DNA of 30,680 nucleotides from Aureobasidium sp. EXF-3400 (GCA_024195585.1 SWBL01000465.1:1-30680); one strand, 5' to 3'. Numbered from the stretch's first letter, positions 20,794 to 30,370 are shown. Notes: generated by a model from the letters alone, not told the origin. Made by a program: numbers and translations.

Positions 20794-21132
20794 TCACGAT
20801 TTCTGGTTCTGTTGTCTCGCTGTCTTCGAATTTCTGCTGGTCTCGTATTCTCCTGCCTTCAGCCATGGTGACTGTGCCCGGCATATATCAGAACTTGGGG
20901 CAAGATATCGCAGACGGCCCTGTGGGAGACTCCTGGTGATATTGAGATAGAAATAAGGTGGCGATACGATCGTTTGGAAAGCACGAACGACGAGAGACCG
21001 ACCAAAGTTCCTAGCAACCTCTTGATAAACGACAGGAAGTATACTGGTGTCCCGACCATGTACAATGATTTCGGCTAGATTGCCGTATGCAGCGACCCCG
21101 CACGAGTTGAGGATAACCTGTTCCTGACTCAT
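20794..21132 (-). CDS. Unrecognised ORF, 112 aa
   Basis: The ATG at 21132 opens MSQEQVILNSCGVAAYGNLA. The first 65 residues (…VVYQEVARNFGRSLVVRAFQ) have the composition and helix/strand alternation of a real protein. The last 45 (SRNSKTARQQNQKS) look random, as if a stop or intron had been overrun. I do not recognise a family and see no motif, signal peptide or membrane segment. It lies about 235 bp beyond the 3' end of the histidine kinase on the same strand, and could be a remnant of a longer gene. Confidence 0.3.
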   Translation of the reverse strand: MSQEQVILNSCGVAAYGNLAEIIVHGRDTSILPVVYQEVARNFGRSLVVRAFQTIVSPPYFYLNITRSLPQGRLRYLAPSSDICRAQSPWLKAGEYETSRNSKTARQQNQKS

Positions 21133-21366
21133 CTTGATGGTCACAAGGACAAAAGATGGTCACGAGGACAAAGTAGGCATCCAGCGTTCTGCTCTGTCGA
21201 AACCATCCAACGTATCCTAGCAGAACTAACGATGCCCGTGCATGTGTCGTGCTTGCTTCGACGCCAAGCTGGCTGCCAGATATTTGGACATCGTCTGCAT
21301 GACTCTTCTTGAGCTTCAGCAGTGATATTGCTCAATGATCGCACTCTGAAATCACGTTTGCCAGGC

Positions 21367-23918
21367 TCAGGGTGAACTATGCTTATCAACAAGAGCCAGC
21401 ATGCGAGGAACAAGCTCAGGCATCCGGAAAGGTTTAGTCTATAGCATGTCAGCAGAGGCACGTCCAGGATGGAGTCAATCACCTACCACAACTTCGTCCA
21501 TGCCAGCATCAATGCACGAGTCAATTTTACTAGTGCGGGCGTTCGCTGTTATACCGCAGATAGGCACATGCTTGGTAATCTCCTTCAGCTCTTCGAGTTC
21601 GCGAATACGTCGAGCACAAGTCAACCCATCCATGATTGGCATCTCGACATCGAGTAGAATGATTGAAAGTGGAACATTTCCTCCGCAGAACGTGGTCGTT
21701 GATAGGATGTCAAGAGCCTCAAGACCGTGATTCGCGGTGCGGACTTTGGCGCAACCCAAGCGTGAGAGCTGTTGGGACATGACCCGCTGGTTGATAATAT
21801 TATCCTAGAAAATCAGTATGGAGACTCAGAACACGAGAACATAAGAACTCACTTCTACCACTGAGCTGGAATAGTATATTGTGAATGCCGGAAAGGAATT
21901 TTTACTTACTGAGAACGTGCAAGTCCTGCGTAGTTGCCCTTATTCTTGAGGAAGCTTCTGCCAGCGTTGTCGCTGTATGACTGGACTTTGATGTCATTTG
22001 CGGCTTGTCAATCTCCGGAGATCTTGGTGGTGGCTCCAACCGTCGTTCGACACGGGTCGCTTTGATGTAGAAACCGAAAGTGCTGCCTTTTCCTGCCTCA
22101 CTGTGGACTCCTACCTGACCTGCTTGGAGCTCGACCAGTTCTCTGCTGATGAAAAGACCTAAGCCACTCCCTAGAATCATGTTAGTATTGTGAGCTTTCA
22201 GGTGATAATTTCTGTACGAACCGCCATATCGTTTGTAAGTTTTCGGTGAAGCTTGGCTGAAACGCTGGAACAAATTCTTCGTTTCGGCGCGAGTAAGACC
22301 GCAGCCTGTGTCTTGCACCATGAAGGTCAAGAACACTCCTGTTCCAGTATCAGCTCCGGCCGTTGGCAAATATCGCGCTTTTTGACGCGGCTCGATTAGT
22401 GTGACATTGCAGCTCTTGGCAGTGGGCCTTGTTTGTGAAGCCGCAAGACTGAGTGTGATTTTTCGAATGTTCGAGGTTCGCGTGAACTTGATAGCGTTAT
22501 TCATGAAGTTGATGATGACTTGTGACACTCTGCCAGGATCAAGGGTGACATAATCGATATCCAGGTTCTTGTAGCTTGCTTGAATGTCCAAGTAGCCCTG
22601 GATATCTGCCTGGAGAAGCTCCGGCTTGTTCATCCTCAGAACATCGGAGATGACTTGTAGTGGTTGTACGGCTTCCGGAGCCAGCACAAGCAGTTTTGAG
22701 TCTAGTTTGAAGAATGTGAGCACGTCATCAATGATGTCTTTCTGATGTTTGGCGCAAAGAGTAATGGTTTGTGCAGCGTCGAGAAGCACATCTCGCGAAA
22801 TGTTTGCCTAAGATGGTGTAGATCCGAGGCTTTTGAGAAGGACTCCAGCAAAGATTTGGACACTTGCTGACGATTTCTCTGCAGTAAATTCTCGGTAGTC
22901 TCAGTGAACTCTGCAAGAACGCCTAGATAATGGCCGTCAGGTGAGGGGATCGGAAGAAAGACGAGGTCGAGAAAGCAGCTTTCAGGAAAGGAATGTCTCG
23001 TCAAGACCAGCTCATAGTTCGTCTGAGCTATGGGCCTCCCTCTCTTGATACCGGACCTGATCATTTTGGTGATCTCAGTATGGACGGCTTCGTCCCATAC
23101 CTGTTTCAAGGGTTCACCAAGAACTGCGGGGTGCATCTCGCCGACAAAAAAGCGAGCATGTTCATTGTAGAGCAATAACAGGTCGTTTCCCCAGTACAGG
23201 ACGCGAGGCTCTCTGGAGGCAAGGATGGTAGTATAACATTGTCTCAGCATAGTAGACCAGGAATTTATGGGACCAACAGCTTTGGCCTCCCAATTGTGGT
23301 TGATTAGGAATTCAAACCACGGGTCTGTCGTGAGGTCGGGTTGCAAAAGCCAGTCGACAGTTAAGTGATCGAGGGGTGTGCCCATATCCGAGGCTCCTGC
23401 GCTCGAAGCACATGTAGAGGCCGAAGTGACCGAAGCATTATCCGACTCTTGACGTTTAAGGATGTTTGCATCTTGAAGCGACGCTCGACCGAAGCCTTGT
23501 CGGGTAATTGGCGCATCTTGTGCCCCTCGAGGAGAAGGAACCATATCTTGTACCCCTCCAAAGGGAAGCAAGTCTGGCGGTCCTCCAGGAGAAGGATTGT
23601 AGTGTGCTTGTCCGAAGCAACTAACAGCTATTCAGGATGAACCAATGCTCTTTCTGGACCATGATCTGTCGGCGAACGTGGTGAGGGACTCGCTGGTGCG
23701 TGGAAAGTGAGCCATGAGGGCGAAGACAAGCTCTGGGAGCTGGTGGCTATCAAGACATCCAAGGCATTGTTGCAATATAGGATATTCGTTGTCGCATGAT
23801 CGAGGATGAAAGTGGGTCGGTCGTCGTCTGCGACAAAATCAACGAGGGAATTGAGCTCGGATGGGAGGCCGCCGCCCGCCGTGGACGGGAATACAGAAGC
23901 ACCAGGAAGGGCAAGCAT
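21367..23918 (-). CDS. Hybrid histidine kinase lacking the H-box (possible pseudokinase)
   Basis: Seven exons (23918-23678, 23627-22864, 22807-22222, 22170-21910, 21860-21853, 21804-21487, 21438-21367) sum to 2250 nt, 749 aa. Order: an N-terminal PAS-like part (DRPTFILDHATTNILYCNNA), a second PAS-like domain (NSWSTMLRQCYTTILASREP, VLYWGNDLLLLYNEH), then directly helix 2 of the dimerisation domain (LLDAAQTITLCAKHQKDIID), the N box (VIINFMNNAIKFT), G1 (VQDTGCGL), F box (LFQRFSQASPKTY), G2 (GGSGLGLF, split by a 51-nt intron) and a receiver. The receiver has the acidic pair in VEDN, phospho-Asp in ILLDVEMPIMDG, and Lys in TKPFRM. Helix 1 with the phosphoacceptor His (SHExRNP in the relative at 16108) is absent. 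The 56-nt intron 22808-22863 restores frame but covers coding-like text, so a deletion with frameshift is an alternative. An 8-nt exon (21853-21860) encodes part of VEDN. Confidence 0.7.
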
Positions 23919-23926
23919 GCCTACTC

Positions 23927-23970
23927 AGCAGAAGCAGTCCGGGAACATCCGGTTACGGACTGCTTCTGCT
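23927..23970. promoter_or_regulatory. 15-bp perfect hairpin just before the kinase start codon
   Basis: AGCAGAAGCAGTCCG (23927-23941), a 14-nt loop, then CGGACTGCTTCTGCT (23956-23970). It lies 8 nt upstream of the ATG at 23918, so it would fall in the 5' leader of that transcript, where such a stem could hinder scanning ribosomes; as DNA it could be a dyad protein site. On the plus strand a T-run follows (TGCTTTTTT), but bacterial-type termination is not expected here. Confidence 0.5.
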
Positions 23971-24782
23971 TTTTTGTCGCGACCAATATGACTCCTGCTG
24001 TATTCTGCCATGGCCAACCGAGTTGTGCGCTTAAGCGGCCCACTGTCCTGCAGCTGCGAGTCGCCAAGGCTATTTCGTCATGAGTCTTTGGCCATCTAGG
24101 CCCCTCGACCTCGGAGAAGGCGCCCGGCACTTGACACTCTGAAGTCCCTGGATTCAGCTAATATCAACATAAAATAGTCTTGGGTATCAACAAAAAGGAA
24201 CTCTACCTACTGTAAACGCAACATCTCAATCAAACAAAAGCAACCACACCGACCCTCCTACAAAGAAAATCAAAACTGTAACAGTCAACATTGCAGCCCC
24301 TGCTCTGTCACCAGCAGTAATCTTGCTCGTGGCAATCGCTAGAGCAATATGGACGATCCTGTACTCGACTTGACGCACTAGCCGAGCGGAAGGTCTAGTC
24401 ATGACAGGCATGTTCCATCCGATCTTTTCTCGACTCAGCATCAAGAGTCAAATAGCTAGTGACCTTTCTGTCAGTCACTGTCAGAGTCAAAAGACGAGAC
24501 GATAGGAACTGTGCAGGGGATGCTGAAGTAGTTCGTGGAAAATGAGCTGCGTTGACGATGGCGGAATTCACTCCGTTGAGCAAGCAGCGAACAAGGGTCC
24601 TGGTTCGACGGAAGTTCGCAACTGCGCGCTTCGGAGAAGCCAGCCGTGTGATAACACATCTAGACTAACACCTCTGCGGTTTTCTGCCCTTACCCGGGTA
24701 TCTTATATCTTGCTTTCTGAGAACCGGTAATCGTAACTCTGTACTCGATACTTGGCACATTCCTCTCCCGCAGCGCGCGGCT
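23971..24782. promoter_or_regulatory. Divergent intergenic region between two histidine kinases
   Basis: Both flanking kinases are transcribed outward, so this 0.8 kb must hold both promoters. No clear TATA or known operator was found; TATCTTATATCTTG near 24698 is the best AT-rich candidate for the plus-strand gene, about 80 bp from its ATG. A small membrane-protein-like ORF (next entry) is the only coding candidate inside. Confidence 0.45.
24226..24441 (-). CDS. Possible small membrane protein, 71 aa
   Basis: The ATG at 24441 opens MLSREKIGWNMPVMTRPSAR. A helical middle (RIVHIALAIATSKITA) precedes a strong C-terminal hydrophobic segment (AAMLTVTVLIFFVGGSVWLL) ending FD and a stop. That is one predicted transmembrane helix near the C-terminus, tail-anchor style. 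No family is recognised. It overlaps the divergent promoter region and may be chance; an upstream exon in another frame (from 24583) could not be joined by good splice sites. Confidence 0.2.
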   Translation of the reverse strand: MLSREKIGWNMPVMTRPSARLVRQVEYRIVHIALAIATSKITAGDRAGAAMLTVTVLIFFVGGSVWLLLFD

Positions 24783-27700
24783 ATGACAAAGGTAGGAGAC
24801 GACGCCGCCATGGAATCAGGAAGGCTACGTCAGGGCGCTCGAGCGAGTATCGAAGACTTGGTCAACATGGATGTCAACGACATGACGCCCGACCAGCGAG
24901 CGCGTCTCGAGACCAAAAGAGAGCACGAGTTTTACAGCTACTATGAGCCCATCCGCGCCCTTGCGACAAGCGAGATGGACTGGACCGATCTCAATTCAGA
25001 CGAAGCCGTCGCGAAACACCGTCCAAAGGCCTCTCCGGACAAAGCGCTGACAGCTTTCTGCCAGCTCGCTGCCATCCGCCTGAAGATGCGTCGTGCTATG
25101 ATCTTCTTCTTCGACAGCACGTACGCCTACGTCCTCGCCGAGGCCACTCGCACCCTCTCCCTCCACGACGATGCCGGCTTTGACGACGAAGAAGATGGTC
25201 TGTGGCTCGGTACAACAAAGATCCCAAGAGGTTTCTCAGTCTGCGAACATACCGTCAACCTGCCTTTGGATCGAAGTGCAAACGCTCAGGGCCAAGATTC
25301 ATACCTCATCCACATCATCAACAACCTCACCGAAGACGCTCGTTTCTGCGACCGTCCCTATGTCACCGGTGGTCCTAGAGCCAAATTCTATGCTGGTATT
25401 CCAATCACAACCCCAAAGGGCTTAAAAATTGGTGCTTTCTGCGTTCTGGACGACAAGCCACACAAAGGACTTGGCAAGAAAGAGGTAGGTCTGATGCAAG
25501 ACATGGGAGCCGCCATCATGGGCCATCTGGAGATGATCAAAGCAAAGGTCGAGCAGAGAAGAGGCACAGACATGGTCGCTGCTCTAGGCGCCTTCACAGC
25601 AAGTGAGTCGAGCTCGCGACGAGACGTTAAGACAGATGATGCTCGTCCGCAATTAGACCATGACCTATCCGCTACCACCTCTCTCCTGACTATTGGAAAC
25701 CTCGATCCACCTGTGCCAACAAGACCTGCGAGACCTGCAAGACCTGTAATGCACAGAAAGTCTTCGAGTGGCGAACTGCACTACCCCTCGGTGGAACAAG
25801 ACCAAAGTACTAACATCAGAGAGAGATCTCCGCGGATGCATCGTCCTGCATGGTTTGTAAACAGTAGGGCCATGTCAGACATGTCTGTCTACATCGAGCC
25901 GCCCACCCACTCAGACTCCATTACCGTCGACTCTTCTTCGGACGACACGAAAGCTCATCCCGCAGAGCAATCTCCTAGCGAGATTATGCAGGCGGCGTCT
26001 GCTTTGATACGGAAAGCGGTTGATGCTGATGGTGTCCTGTTTCTGGATGCCGCTGTTACTGGCTTTGGCAATCTCATCAATAGTGCTCTGTTCGACGACA
26101 CACCAGACAACAACGTCGATACAACGAGCAGTGGCGCGGATGGCCAGCAGATCAGCGAGAGGGATGATACAAAGCCTCAAGCCCATAACGCCGATGATCA
26201 GCCATGTCCCATACTCGGGGCTTCCTATGCATCATGCGCTGAAGCTATACCCGACCCTAACGGCCGTCGCGAAATTTACTCCCAACTGACTCCAAGGTTC
26301 CTCCGGTCAGTTCTTCGACGCTTCAAGGGTGCCAAAGTGTGGAGCTTCGACGAGAAGGGAGACGACTACCTGGATGAACAGGCTTCAGAGGGCTATAGCG
26401 CATCCGATGGCGACCCGACACGTTCTAGCTCCAAGGCAAGCGATGCACCTTGGAGAAGGAAACAAAAACGATCCTTGAAGAACGCACCTGGCAAGCAACT
26501 CGCGGCTGCCTTTCCCGGAGTCCGCAGCTTGATGGTACTTGGACTTTGGGACTCCCAACGCACCAAGTGGCGTGCTGGCTGTGTCATATGGTCCTGCACA
26601 CCCATGCGCATGTTCTCTAATGAAGGTGAAGTGCACTACCTTACAGCGTTTTGCGATGTCATCATGGCCAAACTGGCTCGTTTGGAGGTCGACGTTTCGA
26701 ACAACATCAAATCGGACTTCATCTCTTCCATTAGCCATGAACTTCGGTCACCACTGCATGGTATCTTGGGCACGGTAGAGGTCTTGCAAGATTCAAATGT
26801 CGACAATGCGACTGCGGAGATGATCTCACAGATCGACACATGCGGGCGCACTCTGCTGGATATTGTGGATCACCTTCTCGAGTTCTCGCGAATCAACGTT
26901 CTGACCCGATCCACTGGTTCAAACACGCGCGCAGTACCAGACAGAAAGGACAGTGACAGTGAAGCATCGTCCCTTGACGTCGACGTCTCTCTGGATGTTA
27001 TTACCGAGGAGGTGGTTGAGTCGGCCGTGTACTCCTTCTGCTGCTCCAAGGATCAACGCACGCTCAGCGAAAGGAATGTCACGGTTACGGTGGATATCGA
27101 AAAGCACCCTGAGTTCTCCTGGAACTGCAAGCTCACAGTTGGTGCCTGGAAACGTGTTTGCGTCAATCTCGTGAATAACGCTCTGAAGTATACTTCCGAA
27201 GGTTCCATTAGCGTGTCACTAAAGATTCTTCCACCTACAAAAAAGCTTGCTAGACCTCTCGCTCAACTGTCTGTCATGGACACTGGACGTGGAATGTCCA
27301 AGGACTTTCTGCGCACGAAGCTCTTCCGTGCCTTCAGCCAAGAAGACGCTATGGCTGAAGGTACTGGACTTGGGATGAGTATGGTCGCAAGGATTGTCAA
27401 GAGTTGGAAAGGTAAGGTCGATGTGCGAAGTAGTAAGGGTCAGGGCAGTATTGTCAGTGTGACCATGCCGATGAACTTGACCCGCCGTCCAAAGAACACT
27501 GAACTGGATGGGGCCTCATCTGCCTTAACAACCAACGAACTGTCGGAACTTTCAGTCCACATTTTCGGCTCGTCAGAGTTCTTCACAAAAGATGCAATTG
27601 CCGTCGGCCGCTACGAACAGCTCGCCACATTCAGCAAGATGTGCTCGGGCATGGGGCTGCAAATCTCTGGACCCTCCTGGCAATCCCCTGGCGACAACAG

Positions 27701-28766
27701 CTTTGCCGTAGTTGCGGAGTATGACTTGACTAGCCTCATGGATAATCTAGTATCACCTCGCATGAAGCAAAGTGCAAAAGAGAAAACCTCCATCACCTGG
27801 CTTAGAACACGGCCGATAATTGTGCTCTGCAAAGACTACATATCAGCCAGAAATTTGAGGGGCTGCCAACTCGAACAACTTATTCGCGGTAGGGTGGAAT
27901 ACACGGCCCAACCATGCGGTCCTCACAGACTTGCTACCATCATTAGTCGCATCCTCAAGCGATCAGATAACAGAGAAAGCTGGTCCGTTCGCCCGCGCGG
28001 TCCTCCATTACCAGACACACCATACGGTTCAACAACACCTCGCTTTGACACATGGCGTGAATCTTTTACGTGGTCAGGGGCATCTTCTCCAAACGAGACA
28101 GAAATCACACGAAGGCCCGCTCTTCGAAGTCGACGCATTTCAAGCGACACCCATTCACAACCCGTCACCCTCTTTAATCTGCATTCAAAGCCAAAAGCGG
28201 ATGAGCAAAACAATGCTTCCCACGGTCTTGGCGTAGAAACAGCACAGTCTGAGATTCCTAAGGTTGCCAATGGTGCGTTGACGGCTCCCACTCTAGCGAC
28301 AGTCGAGCCCTCACAAGCACAAAATCAAAACACCACCAACCCGCCCACAGATACCACGAAACCATGTCTCCTCCTCGTCGACGACAATCCCATTAACTTA
28401 CAGTTACTCGTCACCTATGCCAAAAAGAACAATCACACTATGCTCAAAGCCACTGATGGCCAAAAAGCAGTAGAAGCCTACAAGACAGCTCACGCGGAAG
28501 GAAACCCCAACGCAGAAATACCCGAGGTCATTCTTATGGACATCTCCATGCCTGTGATGGATGGCTTCGAAGCTTCGCGAAGAATCCGTGCGTTTGAAAA
28601 ACAAAAATGTATCAAGCCTGTTGTTATCATTGCGTTGACGGGGCTGGGGAGCTCAGAGGCACAGCATGAAGCTTTTGTTAGTGGGATCAATTTGTTCTTG
28701 ACGAAGCCTGTCAGGTTGAAGGAGATGACTAGGTTGTTGGGGACGATTAAGGATACTTTTGGATAG
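24783..28766 (+). CDS. Hybrid histidine kinase, GAF-HisKA-HATPase-receiver, 1327 aa
   Basis: An intact intronless sensor kinase that would autophosphorylate and pass phosphate to its own receiver, then to an HPt protein. No membrane segment or signal peptide is seen, so it is cytosolic. Domains: N-terminal GAF (about 86-256; FCQLAAIRLKMRRAMIFFFD, ...PRAKFYAGIPITTPKGLKIG); a disordered, Ser/Pro-rich insert (270-395); a second GAF-like region in two parts (about 400-450 and 570-645; SLMVLGLWDSQRTKWRAGCV); H box SSISHELRSPLHG with His652; N box from Asn795 (NLVNNALKYT); G1 MDTGRGM with Asp833; F box LFRAFSQED; G2 GTGLGM from Gly860; receiver at 1195-1325 with LLLVDDNPIN, phospho-Asp1253 in ILMDISMPVMDG, ALTG, and Lys in LTKPVRL. 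Signal unknown; GAF domains suggest a small ligand or chromophore. Met10 (24810) has a perfect GCCGCCATGG context and may be the true start. Divergent from the kinase at 21367-23918. Confidence 0.95.
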   Translation: MTKVGDDAAMESGRLRQGARASIEDLVNMDVNDMTPDQRARLETKREHEFYSYYEPIRALATSEMDWTDLNSDEAVAKHRPKASPDKALTAFCQLAAIRLKMRRAMIFFFDSTYAYVLAEATRTLSLHDDAGFDDEEDGLWLGTTKIPRGFSVCEHTVNLPLDRSANAQGQDSYLIHIINNLTEDARFCDRPYVTGGPRAKFYAGIPITTPKGLKIGAFCVLDDKPHKGLGKKEVGLMQDMGAAIMGHLEMIKAKVEQRRGTDMVAALGAFTASESSSRRDVKTDDARPQLDHDLSATTSLLTIGNLDPPVPTRPARPARPVMHRKSSSGELHYPSVEQDQSTNIRERSPRMHRPAWFVNSRAMSDMSVYIEPPTHSDSITVDSSSDDTKAHPAEQSPSEIMQAASALIRKAVDADGVLFLDAAVTGFGNLINSALFDDTPDNNVDTTSSGADGQQISERDDTKPQAHNADDQPCPILGASYASCAEAIPDPNGRREIYSQLTPRFLRSVLRRFKGAKVWSFDEKGDDYLDEQASEGYSASDGDPTRSSSKASDAPWRRKQKRSLKNAPGKQLAAAFPGVRSLMVLGLWDSQRTKWRAGCVIWSCTPMRMFSNEGEVHYLTAFCDVIMAKLARLEVDVSNNIKSDFISSISHELRSPLHGILGTVEVLQDSNVDNATAEMISQIDTCGRTLLDIVDHLLEFSRINVLTRSTGSNTRAVPDRKDSDSEASSLDVDVSLDVITEEVVESAVYSFCCSKDQRTLSERNVTVTVDIEKHPEFSWNCKLTVGAWKRVCVNLVNNALKYTSEGSISVSLKILPPTKKLARPLAQLSVMDTGRGMSKDFLRTKLFRAFSQEDAMAEGTGLGMSMVARIVKSWKGKVDVRSSKGQGSIVSVTMPMNLTRRPKNTELDGASSALTTNELSELSVHIFGSSEFFTKDAIAVGRYEQLATFSKMCSGMGLQISGPSWQSPGDNSFAVVAEYDLTSLMDNLVSPRMKQSAKEKTSITWLRTRPIIVLCKDYISARNLRGCQLEQLIRGRVEYTAQPCGPHRLATIISRILKRSDNRESWSVRPRGPPLPDTPYGSTTPRFDTWRESFTWSGASSPNETEITRRPALRSRRISSDTHSQPVTLFNLHSKPKADEQNNASHGLGVETAQSEIPKVANGALTAPTLATVEPSQAQNQNTTNPPTDTTKPCLLLVDDNPINLQLLVTYAKKNNHTMLKATDGQKAVEAYKTAHAEGNPNAEIPEVILMDISMPVMDGFEASRRIRAFEKQKCIKPVVIIALTGLGSSEAQHEAFVSGINLFLTKPVRLKEMTRLLGTIKDTFG

Positions 28767-29022
28767 TTCGAAAGAGAGGCTAGGGATGGCGAAGGGTATA
28801 TGGGCTAGGTGTTGGGTAGGGGTTTATAGAAAGCTTGGACAAGGGCAGGCGCTATGATAAGACGACAGTAAACGGCGGTTTTTGAAGTTGCAGAACGGCG
28901 TAAGAGGGATTTTGGGGATTAGGTATACAGACAAGGGATATAGCAGTGTCTTGTCTTATAGCATTCAGTGGCGTTGTCCTTTTATTTCTACCCCGTCTTA
29001 TAGTGGGTTGAGATTGGGTAGC
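28767..29022. other. 3' flank of the intact kinase
   Basis: Between the kinase stop and the hAT relic. G/T-rich, with repeated TTGTCTTATAG and CGTCTTATAG strings (28950-29000); no gene seen. It presumably holds the kinase 3' UTR, but no clear poly(A) signal stands out. Confidence 0.35.
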
Positions 29023-30283
29023 TTATGACAGTTCAGCTTGTGACAGTGTGAATTGGGTAGGTTCTTGGGTGTCTGCTAGTGTAGGTTGGCCGTCTTCGGT
29101 AGGAGGAGGTATGTCAAGCGTTGTGATGGTAGACCAGTCGTTCTGAGATAGATAGTCAACAAGACGTGGAGGACGAGGAGGCAGATCTTCCCCGTTGCCC
29201 TCTGCTTTATGACAAGCAAGGTGCCAGGAGGATAGCTCTTCGTGAAGTATCATCTCAAAAGGCCCCCGAAGCTCAACAGCGCGTTGTAATGAATAGTAAG
29301 TCGAATTTCAGCGTGTTGAGTTGTCTTGGATGAGCTGCTTGATGTCCTTAAGTCTCATGTCTTTCTGCTTGTCAAGAAGACGCTCTCGAAGTAATGGAGA
29401 CTTTCGGATCCACTGCACGACGTTGTGAAGCTTGCCAATGGGCCCTTGTAAACGCCACTTAGCCAGCTCAAGGGCGAGGATGGTGTCGTCATAGACTGCA
29501 TCACCAATTGGTTTGAGGTTGGCGTCGTCCTTGCCGAAAAGGATGCTATAGGCAACAAGGTTGAAGATGTGGCCAGCATAACGGAGACGGCGTTCTGTCG
29601 CATCAAAGCCGAGGACTTCAGCTAAGGCTTCAACGCAGGTGTCATTGTTAGATGCATTGTCGGCGACAAACCAACCAATCTGGTTGGAGGTGATACCATA
29701 GCTTGATAGCTTGCTGAAGATGGTGTTGCCGAGGAGAACACCTGTATGATGGCCGGATTGCCGAGGCAGAACGAGGAGGAGGTTCTGGTAGCCAGTAGCT
29801 GTTTGGAAGTGGGCATGGATGCCGAAAAAGCCGATCCGTTGACGAGAAGTCCAAATGTCGAAGGTTAGATGAATCTTGCTAATAGTGTCATGGATGAGGG
29901 TCTAAATGAGAGGGACACAGGTGCGATAACCCTTTTTGATGAGTGAATTGATGGTTTTATCAGTTGGCAAATAACCACGCTTTTCAAGGGCTGGTTGGAG
30001 GCAAAAAGCATCTCTCGAAGTTGAGGATGTTCAAGGCAGCTACAAGCCTCATCGTCTCAAATGATCCAGTTGAGAAGCCTGCTGCGGAACTTGTGAGGGT
30101 CAAAATTGGGGTAGTAGTGGTCAATAGCATGTTGAAGGTAGGGACAGATGTAGGGGTGCTGCTAAAGGCTTCGGAAATGGTGCGTTTTTGCGGTGTTATA
30201 TACCCTGCTTGGGACAGTTGATCCTTGCCAGTGAGATGATCAATCACATCTTTCGTGCCAGTCTTCACAGTCAGTGCCCTCAT
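29023..30283 (-). pseudogene. hAT transposase relic 2, lacking the C-terminal dimerisation domain
   Basis: From the ATG at 30283 (MRALTVKTGTKDVIDHLTGK) the N-terminal part runs to a frameshift near 29990-30020. From there one frame holds almost unbroken to 29023: LEKRGYLPTDKTINSL, KIHLTFDIWTSRQRIGFFGI, QIGWFVADNASNNDTCVEAL, ERRLRYAGHIFNLVAYSILF, KLHNVVQWIRKSPLLRERLL and WSTITTLDI. These are the DDE core and helical insertion of hAT transposases; it is a different, better preserved copy than the one at 3925-6137. Two stops interrupt it: TAG 29902-29904, where Gln is likely, and TGA 29308-29310, in STR-stop-NSTYY, where a conserved Trp is expected. The hATC dimerisation domain (MARDVFAV-type) is missing; the frame ends in unrelated text next to the kinase 3' flank. 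Confidence 0.7.
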
Positions 30284-30321
30284 GAAGGGAGCAGAAGGTG
30301 CATACAGTGATGAACATGAAG

Positions 30322-30366
30322 TGAGGCCTCATAGCATTGGGGTTACCTCATAGCTATGAGGCCTCA
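30322..30366. repeat. Nested palindromes upstream of hAT relic 2
   Basis: TGAGGCCTCATAGC (30322-30335) and GCTATGAGGCCTCA (30353-30366) are perfect 14-bp inverted repeats. The second overlaps a perfect 16-bp palindrome, CCTCATAGCTATGAGG (30346-30361). Position just 5' of the transposase start suggests subterminal repeats of the element. Confidence 0.6.
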
Positions 30367-30370
30367 CAAC

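Noticed and set aside
23927..23976. Rho-independent terminator (hairpin plus T-run on the plus strand)
   Set aside because: The window is clearly fungal, and the hairpin sits at a start codon, not a gene end.
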